From Plazaster borealis (taxonomy: Eukaryota; Echinodermata; Asteroidea; Forcipulatida; Labidiasteridae), in the NCBI GenBank assembly GCA_021014325.1, contig CM037457.1, positions 11,536,538 to 11,600,537 on the forward strand: a stretch of 64,000 nucleotides of DNA, given 5' to 3'. Shown here one piece after another: positions 11,062 through 23,000 of the stretch. Both the position numbers and the translations under genes were made by a program. Every line of letters starts with the position of its first letter. The stretch's first letter is position 1. Below the pieces are notes generated by a model that saw only the letters and a list, made by a program, of their open reading frames with translations, was not told the origin of the DNA and searched no databases.

Positions 11062-14000
11062 GTAAATTGATTGTATTCATTTAGTGTAAGTTGGATTGAA
11101 TTTTTTGTGTACTGAACTCTGAAGAAACTAATCAGTAATCTACCGTAATAAGTTCAGCATGCTCAGTCAGTAGGCATATATTCTAGTTTTTCAAATTGTT
11201 AGCCCTATCTGCCTATATGGTATCCCTATGTCATACTATACGTACTGCTACCTATGCCTAGCCCCATCAGTGCATATACGCTGGACTCTCCTCCGCTTCT
11301 TGGCCCTAGCCCCCCATCATGCCCATAGCATCATCTGTTAGTTGATGACCTTTCGATTAGAAGATTGGAAACTCGCGTTTGTTTGCAGAAATGTTTCCCT
11401 CAGTTGTCACTTAACATCGCCTAATTATTGTGGAGAGAACATTAAAATTTGTGCTCGTTTGGGGTAATTTTATTAATATGGAGAATCTACGAGCTGACAA
11501 TCACTCATTTGAACACCATCGGCGTCATGATGTTTACTGAGCAATGTGCATGATCATGAGCGCTGTTTCAATTCAGTGAACATGGTGAAACAGCGGCATT
11601 ACCGATCTCTAGTCTTTTTCGTGCCGCTACATTATGCTGATTTACGCCACCCTGCTAGCTGCTGGTTCATTTCAGTGGTGGCGCTGTGTGCGATGAACAG
11701 CATTTCGTTTGCCGCAAACGACTTGACTAAAGACTTTAATAGAACAGGGACAGTCACACAGCTCTGACAGCTTGCATGCGCATCAGTAAACATGGTGATG
11801 ACAATGTTTAAACGGAAACCAGTCAACTCGCCCCCCAGCAAAGTCGCCCATTACAAAGTCGCCCCCTAGCAAAGTCGCCCCCTCATACAAACTCGCCCCC
11901 TCATACAAACTCACCCCCGCTCAAAGTTGCCCCCGACAGAGCCGCCCCCTGACAAAGTCGCCCCCCCCCAACACAGTCGCCCCCCTACAAAGTCGCCCAG
12001 TGTAAAATGTTGAGGGATGTAAAGCCATAATTTCACAAAGTGATGGTGCTATTGAGAATTTTGAAAAAACTTAGCCTATTCAGGCAATTTTTAAAAAAAG
12101 GACCTTAAGTATAAATGCAAAAATTCGTTGGCGGCCGGACTTTTCGACCATGCAGAGTCTTTCTCATTTTTGTTTTGTGTTAATAATATCCAGCCACACC
12201 GGCATGTTAATCTAGAAGATGCAGGTTCAAATCCCGCTTTAGTAAATTTTTCTTTGTTCACCCAAAGTTGTACCCAGTTTGTTTTCCCTTGTGGTTAAAG
12301 GCACTGAACACGTTTGGTAATTGTCAAAGACTCACTTGGTGTATCCCAACATATGCATAAAATAACAAGCCTGTGAAAAATTGGGCTCAATTGGTCATCG
12401 AAGTTGCAAGAAAATGATGAAAGAAAAAACACCCTCTTCGTACAAATTTGTGTGCTTTCAGATAGGAATAAAAGGCTTCTTGCAAGAAGTCTTTTATTAT
12501 TTTAGTGAGAAATTACCTCTTTCTCAAAAACTACGCTACTTCAGAGGGAGTCGTTTCTCACAATGTTTTATACTATCAACAGCTCTCTGTTGCTCTTTAC
12601 CAAGTCAGTTTATATTAAAATATTTTAAATAAATTACCAAACGTGTACAGTGCCTTTAAGTGTGAATAATATCTTATTGAAATGATCTTCAACTAAATTG
12701 TCACAGTTTATTTAATAACATTAGAAAAATCTAATGAGACAGTGTTTTGATAATTTACACTACAAAAAAGATAAATTCACAAACCCGTAATTATAAAAAA
12801 ATATGGCTGCCATTCAAACTTATAACTCTTTTTTTCGAAGTGGTCTTTTTGAGAGACATACAGACAGGACCGCTGTACATGCCTATACTATAAAAGCTGC
12901 ATGGCTAATTCATCACTAAATCACTATTTGCTTGAATTTACCCCCAGTTTTAAAATTATGCAAATAAGTAGACCTAGTCTTCGAGAAAGACTCTTCGAGA
13001 AACACTCTGCCCAGGGTAGAAACGTTGGGCCATAACTTTTTTGTTTGCATTTATACCATCCTTTTAGTTGGTAGGCAGTTTGCAACTGCTAATACTATTT
13101 TTCGTAAATAATTATAATGTATTTTCTTGTAAAAAATACAGTGACAGTTTTTAGTCTTTCTCAACAAGTAGATGATTTATTCAACTAAAACTTTCCCGTG
13201 TGAATTTCATATATGATTTTGCATAAATCATCATTACGTTGACAAAAAACAAACGATGACCATGACTTTAAAAGTAAAGAATTAAACTTTAGTTCAAGAG
13301 AGTTGACATTTGTATTGCAACAAAATTACATTGTTAGGATAATGATTATTTTAAAGTTTTAGTACATCATTAAAGGTATTGTACACTTTTGGTAACAGCT
13401 CAAAATCAGTGTCCACATTTTGTGTGATTCAACATATGCATGAACAAACAAACCTGTGAAAGTTTGAGCTCAATTGGTCATCGAGATTACAAGAAAATAG
13501 TGAAAAGAGACCTTATATGTTTTCTGTTTTTTCAAAATATCGCGCGTGATAAAAACTATTGTTTTACTCATTTCTCAGAAACGATAGCATTTTAGGCAGT
13601 TAAGTTGTGTGAGAATCTGTGAACATTTGTGTTTTTTCGATCTTACCAATAGTGTACAGGGCCTTTAAACGTTTCGCCTTAGTCTGATGATCTTCCAACG
13701 CCGCATTTCAAATTGCTGCTGCCACACTCCAGAATATTCGTTCAATTGTTCTAAACTTCAAAAGCGACTTTTTTATTTTATTACTTTACTTTATTGGGGT
13801 GATAGGTTTGTTATTTACCTTATTTTATTGTTTTTTATTTACTTGTTTTAAATTAAAGTAATTTTTTGTGGTGATTACTTAAAATTTCATTAATTTTTGT
13901 ACTTTAAAAAGCATCACGGGTTGAAACTTCAGGCTGCTAAAAAAATTGTTTGCGTGAATCTAAATTGTTAACATAGGGCGCCCTCACTTTGTGAAATCGC

Positions 14001-17000
14001 TCGGGGCGACTTTGTAGGGGGGCGACTGTGTCGGGGGCGAGTTTGTATGTGAGGGGGCGACTTTGTGAGGGGGCGAGTTGACTGGGATTCGTTTAAATGA
14101 GTGAATGTCAGCTCAGAGATTCTAAACATTACACCAGAACAAGCCAGCACAATCGTGTGGGGGGGTGGATTGTGGCAAAATGTTTCAATCCGAAAGATCA
14201 TCACAGTTCCTGATGCTATGTGGGGCTAGGGCCAAAAAGTGGAGGGAGTCCAGTGTATTGGTACTATTTATTTGGCTAACTCGTACCCTGGAGGTAGCCA
14301 TGCTCAATAGCGCCAACTTTTGGACTCCCTGGCACTAATTTAATGTTCAAGTGTAGTATTAGGCCCTATACATGTAAGTAGTAGTATTGCCTTTTTTTGC
14401 AGTGTTATTGTTACTGTATGCAGGGCTTAATTAAATTTCCTGTGTAGTGTACTGAGTTGATGTGTTTGCATCAATTATTATTTGTGGAAAATGCTGGGAT
14501 ATCCGACTGGCACTTGTTCACTAAAATGTATTAGGGCCTATCAACAAATTGGATCATATTCACTCATCAAGCTTGAGTGTGTTCAACATGTAGCCCCATT
14601 TAATTACAAGCAATACGATGGACTCCCTCCGCTTCTTGGCCCGAAGCCCACATAGCATCAGGGACTGTGATGACCCATTGGAGGAAAGCTTACATTTTGT
14701 TTGTACAAATTTTCTCCCAATGTTCACTTTGCCATTACACCGTTGTGGTGTGAGTACATTAAAAACGATTTAGTGTCAGCTCATTTTGCTGTAATTTTAT
14801 GGAGAATATTCGTAATGAAAATTGCACGTTGAAACATCATTGGCGCCATTCCTAGTTGTTCCACTTCTGTTCTGTGACTTCTGGATGTCAGTTTGAATCA
14901 GGCATTTTAAAGGACTACGACCTTTGTGTGCAAACAGCATTTAAAAGCAGATGTGGAGAGCTGGGTATCTCCTGGGCTTAAATTTTTACATCTAAATGCG
15001 TTGCAATTCGCCAGTAGGGAGGCCACACACACACAGTGGTTAAAGCTGTATGTTGCGCCCTCTACCAGCGAGTTGCAGAACATAGGATATGGAAAACTAA
15101 CTTGAAAGACTCTGAGTGACCTGTCCTAACGATGCCGACAACGCAAAATGTGTCGGAACAGATCATAACATCAATCAGTGTGTCCGTTTTACTTTCAACT
15201 TTCAAAGAAAAAAATGTCGCTTGCTGATCTTTATGCACACACAAATATTAGGGGGGGGGATATGTTGTGGTTCAATTCCTCATAAAAATGCCATTACATC
15301 AAACGGAAGCTTAGAAGTTACCGAACACCTGAGTAGCCTGTCATCATACTTTTTCTGCTTCTGTGTGAGTAAAACACTTTTAGCAAGATCGTCAGAAACC
15401 ATGCAACACTTGTGGGGCCACTGTATGCAAATCAAAGTGGGTCAACTCACTTTGCTAGGCTGTGTTTATATTTAAAGTAAGTGTGAAGCAATTCCAGCAT
15501 GCAATGGCTTTAATTCACGCCCACTTTAGGGACCCATGTGATTATCAAAACCTAGGAGGTATGTGACAGATGCTTTTATTTTTATGACATGAAAAAACCC
15601 CAGAAAGCTCTGTCTTTCACACAATTGTCTGCATCTTGAGCCAACAACAACAATTTCATAGACCTGCTTAGAAGCAACCAAGAGCAGGAAACCAGCCACA
15701 GATGGTTCATATTTCGGCTGGTAATCTTATTCTGGTGAGCATAGTTCTTTTGTGCTGAGCTACTTTTTGAGGTTTTTTTTTAAAAGCAGCTTTATGACAA
15801 AGGGCCCATTCTCAACATCACTCCAGAAGAACTCCCAGCTCAAATGCCTAGAGTCTGTAAATCCTGAATGGAAGTTGGAACCTTCTAATCTCAACATCTT
15901 GTTAATCCTTGAATTTGTTGCGATTGGTTATTAGTGCATTCAGTGCATTCTTGTTGGATCTTGTTCCATGATTCATGTGGGTGCCCCCAGATTAAGCAAA
16001 AGGCACTTCTTGTGTGTGAAGGTGCTGTGTTTTGGCTTAGCATGATTGCACTGGGACTGGCTGGGTACTTAGCAACCCAGAGAGACTGTCAGGGACTCAG
16101 GGACAGTCCTGGCAGTCGACAGGTAGGCCGACTTCTTATTGAGGAGTTATAAGTGGCACGGCAGTGTTCTCCCTTAACATTAAGAACAGTGGACCGCTGG
16201 TCAAATGCCAATTTAAGTACCTAAGGACTAGTCAAAATTCTCTCTATAGTGGTCCGGCTGGCTAAATACGTATGAAATATGGACCTACACTGTAGTAAAA
16301 AAGCTGACGGAATAGTAAAATGACAAAGTATTGTAACTGGTCCTGCTGGCCAGTCACTAGAAAAGATAAGGGCAAACCTTGCCATTGGTGTACCCCCCCC
16401 CCCTCTTATTCTGTCTTCATTGTATTCTGGGAATCTCTGGAATTTGTTAAGAGGGGGGGATACTTCTGTCAAGAGGAAAAGAGTGTGTTAAAGTATGGGA
16501 ACTTTTTTTGTGGGGGGGGGGGCAAACCCTCTGCCACATGTTGGGCATGGTATAGTATTCAGTGCACTCTTTCCAGATTTAAGTTTGGTCCTTCAGGCAG
16601 AACTGTTCTAAAACCTCATTCAGCCCAAGTGTCAAATTCCAGATGAGCTTTTTGTATAGAGGTGTGCACTAAGCAAATATCAGTAGATTAGTGAAGTGGC
16701 TATCAAGTCAACATGAAGATCTCCTGTGGTCCATTGCTTGTTCTAATCCTGGTGAATAGAGACCTTTATCATGAATGGCTGCCATCTTCATGTCATATTC
16801 CTTGTGTTTAATAAGATATGCGAGTACTGGTTTCATTTGTTAAGGGAACGCATAGACCTACCTTTGGTTTTTGGAACCGTTCTATTGGTTTAATCCTATA
16901 TATACAATAAAACTAACCTGTGAAAATTTCATTTCAAAAGATGTTGGCATTTTTGAGATATTGCCGAAAATCCGGAGCGGTTTATGTCCACGCAGGAAGA

Positions 17001-20000
17001 ATAAATCGTAAATGAAATACACAATCTGAGAAACGTATCCGAAAGTAATGTTTCTCAGATTCAAATTTTGGGGGATAAAAACGGATCTTTTTCGATAGCC
17101 ACATTAGTACTGTACTTCAAAGTGAAATGATTCTCAAAATGCTTTATACTATCGAAAGCTGCTGTACTTCTTATTAAGTAATTTTGTTTTGCCATTCATT
17201 TTAAGAGCGATTATCAAACGGATATACATCTACAATTGTACCTTCCCTTTAAGGGGATCAGACTACACGTTTCCGCCCTCCTTGCCTCTTTTTGTTTCAT
17301 GGATTTGAATGGGAGAGAAACAAAAATAGCCGACTCCATTAAAGATTTTTCAAAGCTTTGTCAACATTTTTTGTCGGCTATGGCTAAGGATGTTACTACA
17401 TGATGGGCATCCTAAGGCTTCAACGCACGTCCATGCGACGATTCAGCCACAGCTGCTAATTCGGAAATGGTCTCGGGTTGTATTTTAAATCTTAAAAAAG
17501 TATGGTTGAAGTTATTGCTTATTATGTACAAGTATGCAGAAGATGATGTACACATGACGTACACTGTAATGTATATAGTGTACAGTTTGTATCGACTATT
17601 GTTTTAAAGGCACTGGACACTATTGGTAATTACTTAAAATAATTGTTAGCATAAAAACTTACTTGGTAACGATCAATGGAGAGCTGTTGATAGTATAAAA
17701 CATTGTGAGAAACGGCTCCCTCTGAAGTATCGTCGTTTTTGAGAAAAAAGTAATTTCTCAGTAAAATATTTGATTTCTTGACCTCACGCGTGAGGTCTCG
17801 AAATCAAGCATCATTCTGAAAGCACACAACTTCGTGTGACAAGGGTGTTTTTTCTTCCATTATTATCTCGCAACTTCGATGACCAATTGAGTTTTTCACA
17901 GGTTTGTTATTTTGTGCATATGTATGTTGAAATACACCAAGTGAGAAGACTGGTCTTTGACAATTACCAAAGGTGTCCAGTGTCTTTAAGCGTTTTGTCA
18001 CTATAGTGCTAAGCAAAGAGAGAATTCAATACTGCCAATCATTGGGCACTGTTTGATTGAAAGGTGGACTCTTATTTCTCAAACTCACTTTTACACCAAA
18101 ATACCCTTTTTCTGTAGAATGAAGCCTCTAGAGGCAAACATGCAAAATGCATTGACTGCTGTGCTCAATTAATTTATACTTTAGGCCATTTTTTTTTAAT
18201 TACTTGGATTACGGAATCGCCGCCCGAAAAAATTGTGTTTTGGAAAAAAAAAAAAAAAATCCCGCCCGAAAAATTCAATTTTGTGTGGAAAAAAGAAAAG
18301 AAAAAAAAAAGAAGCGAACTGCAACACTTTATATGCCACCGATCATGATCAAATCAAATACTTTCGAGCGCCGGCAATGGAAACCAGACCAATTCCATGC
18401 ATTCACGTACAAAATTAATTGTGAGTCCGTTTACAGACCATAATACTTGACCAAAATCATCATACTACATGTACAGTACAGTTGTACATGGACCATTAGT
18501 TACACGTGCACTCGACCAAAACTCATGCAATATCGACTGCTTGACGAACGACCTGACGTGTCTGCGCATGCTCGGAAAAGGGTTTTTCCCTTGACATTGC
18601 AACAATCATCATCGCTGGTGCGCGGGGTATTTACTGTCAAAGTGTACAGCACTGTCGTCCCTGGTCCGCATGCACATTCTGTCAACAGCATGGTCTGCCG
18701 GAGCACAGTTCCTTGGAAATTTAAGCTTGTTTACGAAAAACTACGCAACGTGTAGGCTGTATTTAACAAAAATGACACAATGTGACAATTTAGGTTAACC
18801 TGGATGAACAGTAGGATTATTTTACTGTATAATGTAAGATTTGTTTCCTCTTTATTTGTTTTATTTGGTTGTTTTTCGGGTTTTTTATGCAGGGCTCTTG
18901 CGCGAAGTCAAAATGCTGTGATGACGACGCAATGGTTTATGATCACATGCGCGGTTATATTATAAACAATTTTTTAAACCCTACATTTTGTTTCTGAAAC
19001 GGTAACCGAGTCCGACCGTTTTAGAAATGGTTACGTTTACAAAAATAATCGTAAACGCATATGCTATAGATTTTTATATAATGCATGCGTTTTTAGAAGC
19101 CGTTCGGGTGCTTCGGTATTTTTGGGTTTTTTTGTTTTATTTTTTCCCCTGCCCGCCCAGTTTTGTGAGCTGGAAAATCCGCAACACCGGCCATGGTTTT
19201 TTTTTTTGGTTTTTTTTTCCCCCCGCTTTCGCTCATTTTTTGCAGCTTAGAAATCCGTAATCCAAGTATTTAAGAATGGCCTAACATAATTAGCCTTGGA
19301 AATATTGCAAATTCTATTTTCATGGAATACAAGTTAATATCAGGGCCCAATTTCATAGAGCTGCTAAGCACAACAATTTGCTTAGCATGATTTTTTTTCC
19401 ATGATAAAAACAGGATTACCAACCAAATTTCCACGTGATTTTCAGGATAAGCAAACAACAGCTGCATACCAGTAACAAGCAATATGCAACACATGGAAAT
19501 TTGGTTGGTAATCCTGTTTTTATCAAGGAAGAAATTTCATGCTAAGCAAATTGTTGTGCTTAGCAGCTCTATGAAATTGGGGCCTGGTTAATAACAATTA
19601 ACCATTGGTCTTCCATCCCCGCCCCCCCCCAACCTGTACACTGCACAGTTAACTTTCTTTAAAAAGCAGTGCCTTTTGCTAAATGTGTAAACATCGCCTA
19701 GTAACCCACCCTAGTATGCATTGTGGTCTGCTATATTATATAGGTTCGTGGTGTTTGTATGTCAACACCAGCAGAAGCAGCATACACAAAAGAAGAGTTG
19801 ACATTGGAATATGGGGTTACAGTTTGCTGACCAGTATTGCCTGGAAACACATCAAATGAAATCCAATACTGTTGGTGTCTCACTCCTCTGGTGTTGTTTT
19901 GGGCCACGCTTTGATGTCAATACATCATGGAAATCCTAGGCATATACGTAACATGCTTGTTTTAAACTTTTAAAAGGTAAAAGTTTAATGCATTTAATAA

Positions 20001-23000
20001 CTAATTTACGGTTGAACGAAGAAAAATTGACTAGAGCAGGAATTGAACCAGCGACCTCAGGTGTAACACAATTTGTCAGATTTTATTGATTTACCAAAAC
20101 AAAAATTACTTTGATTTTTATTCGAAAGATTGATATGATTAAAAGCCACTGAGATCATTAGCGATTCAACAATCGATGTTTGACGATGAACATTGGGGAA
20201 AAATCAATGAACTTTGCCGCGCATCGCACGCAAGGCCCTCTGTCACCAAAAGTTGTTGATTTGATATTTGAATCTTGCCTTAATCCAAGGCTGTGTGTGG
20301 TACAGTTATCCGCAGGCCTGAACCACACTGTGCAGCTATTTTTCACTCGGCTCGTGAACGTGTACCGAGTCGGAGTCTAGTCTTCAAGCTTTTTTTATGA
20401 ATAATGTAATTATCAACGGCCAATCACAGCGTGCGGACTGTTGGTTAGCTTGGACTTTGGACCTGCTGTAATGTACTGCACAAATACACCATGTGTTGTG
20501 TGTGCGTGGATGACAGGCGGGCGACCGTACGTTACGATGGAACTGTGTATAGTCACAATGCAGCACCGTGTTTGTATTTAAATGTTTGTATTTAAATCTA
20601 GCAAATATCAAGACTTGTCAACCCAATTTTCCGAACTGTTTTTGTGAGCGGGTCAAAAGAAATAACCGAATATTCAAAATTCATTTTTTGTTTGTTTGTT
20701 TGTTTGTTTGTTTAGATAATCTTCTTGTCAAGGGAACTCGGCAAACTCCCACAAGGGGGTGTAAACGCCAACAGCCAATATCTCTCATACAAACATTGGT
20801 TTAACGTCTATGATTATGAATTGCACACAAGAAATTGTGATTCAGTATAACTAGACGACAATACTTATTCTAGTCCATTGTGAAATCAGCGGTTAGCTTG
20901 GTAGGATTCGAACCCACAACCTTGTGATTGCAAGTCCTGCAGTCTAACTACTGGACCACGGGTTCAAATAATAGAAGAATTGTCTGTGTAGTGCCATTAT
21001 TGTCGGTCATTCTGTGTCAACTATGAAGTTGCAAGCTGTAGTTCAGGAAAAGCCATTGAAAAGTTTGGAGAACATTGATATATTATATCTGCTTCATTTG
21101 AGGCATTACGTTGTTCTTCAGTGTAAAGAGTATTGTCTGTCAACATTTAAAACATTTAAAAATCAAAATTTGGGTGGGTAGTTTGGTCAAAACAATTTCA
21201 AAAAAAATATCAACACTTTTAAACATTGATTACTCTGAATAGCCCCTAAGCATAGAGGTAAGAAATAAACCTCCATTGTTGGTCAGAGTATGCCTTTAGA
21301 TCTAGCTAAGTGCTAGTATGTGTATTACATGTACAAGAACTGCTGATTTTTATTGTGTTCAAAAGGGTAAGTGAAATATATGGGGGTTTTTTCATTTCAT
21401 TTAATCTGTGTTTGATTTTTATCGGACTTCAGCTCTCCAGGAATCATGAATACAACGCCCTTGTCCAGGCAGTGGAGAAGTTCAACCGAGAACTCAAGTT
21501 GTCTTCACTGCAATGCAAGGATCGTAGTCAACTCAGCCAGCAGTGGGAAGACCAACAATTCTTCCGTATACTGGTCAGAATGATGCATGAAGTCACCACG
21601 TAAGTTTAGTAGCTTGTAGATGGGGGTAAAGTTTGGGATGGACATGGGCATGAGGTGGGGTAGGTGTAGAGTACAGGTGTGGGAATGCAATAGCTGTGGG
21701 AGTTTGGTTTAAAAGTACAATGCAGTGGTCACAGTCAACTCAGCCAGCATTGGGAAGAGCCAACAGTTTTTACTGGTCAGAAAAACTCAGAATGAGGCAT
21801 GAAGTCACCACTAGCATGTAGATGGGGATTAGGTTTGGGATGGGCGTGAGGTGGGGTAGGTGTAGGTGTAGAGTAGGAATGTAAAGCTGTGGGAGTAATG
21901 GTCACAGTCAACTTGGCCAGCCGAGGGAAGACCAACAGTTTTTGTCCACATACTGGTCAGAATGAGGCACAAAGTCACCACTAGCTTGTTGATGGGGGTT
22001 AGGTTTGGGATGGGCGTGAGGTGGGGTAGGTGTAGAGTAGGAATGTAAAGCTGTGGGAGTAATGGTCAGAGTCAACTCGGCCAGCCGAGGGAAGACCAAC
22101 AGTTTTTGTCCACATACTGGTCAGAATGAGGCACAAAGTCACCACTAGCTTGTTGATGGGGGTTAGGTTTGGGATGGGCGTGAGGTGGGGTAGGTGTAGA
22201 GTAGGAATGTAAAGCTGTGGGAGTAATGGTCACAGTCAACTCGGCCAGCCGAGGGAAGACCAACAGTTGTTGTCCACATACTGGTCAGAATGAGGCACAA
22301 AGTCACCACTAGCTTGTAGATGGGGGTTAGGTTTGGGGTGGGTGTAAAGTAGGAATGTAATAAAGTACGTATGTACATGTAGCTTTTTGAGTTTGGTTTA
22401 GTACAATACAATGGTCACAGTCAACTCGGCCAGCTTCGGGAAGACCAACAGTTTTTTCCCAGGGATGCATGAAGTCACCACGTATTTCATGCTACTAAAC
22501 TTAAAATTTAGTAGCTTGTAGATGGTGTTTAGGTTTGGGATGGACATGGGCGTGAGGTGGGGTAGGTGTAGAGTAGGAATGCAATAGCTGTGAGAGTTTG
22601 GTTAAGTACAATGCAATGGTCACAGTCAACCCGGCCAATTCATCAGCATTCTGGTCAGAGTTATGCATTGAAGTCATCATGATTAAAGTTAGTGTGTCTT
22701 AAGGGGAAGGGGTTGGGTCAGAGGGTGTAGGATGTGGATGGTTGGTGAGGGCAGTAGAGGATGACAATACATGTTGGGGTGTGGTACTTGGGGTTCTGTA
22801 ATACAAGGGACACAGCAAACTCAGTAAGTCAGTCAGCTGTGGGAGGAACACATTGATTCTATAGAAGGCCAAAGAGGCATAAATCCTGATCACATCGATT
22901 GGTCTTTTGCATTGATCGGTCTTTTGCATCGATTGATCGGTATTTTGCATCAATCTATCATTGATTGATTGGTCTTTTGCATCGGGCCTTTTGCATTGAT

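Larger units (their letters stand above)
11278..14255. repeat. ~3 kb inverted module with CGCCCC-rich arms
   Basis: The left end (11283, GGACTCTCCTCCGCTTCTTG, then CCCTAGCCCC) is inverted at the right end (GGGGCTAGGG near 14222, GGAGGGAGTCC by 14252). Farther in, AGTCAACTCGCCCC at 11820 pairs with GGGGCGAGTTGACT at 14076. The left arm carries about 280 bp extra (near 11527-11805). Between the arms sit a SINE G fragment, a family A MITE and a family B MITE. No transposase is visible. Confidence 0.7.

Noticed and set aside
15116..15475. 119-codon + frame in intron 1
   Set aside because: No recognisable family, no consistent phase with exons 1 and 2, and ordinary composition for AT-rich noncoding DNA.
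20903..20966. Possible tRNA-Cys gene on the minus strand
   Set aside because: Loop TTGCAAT looks right but the acceptor stem does not pair.
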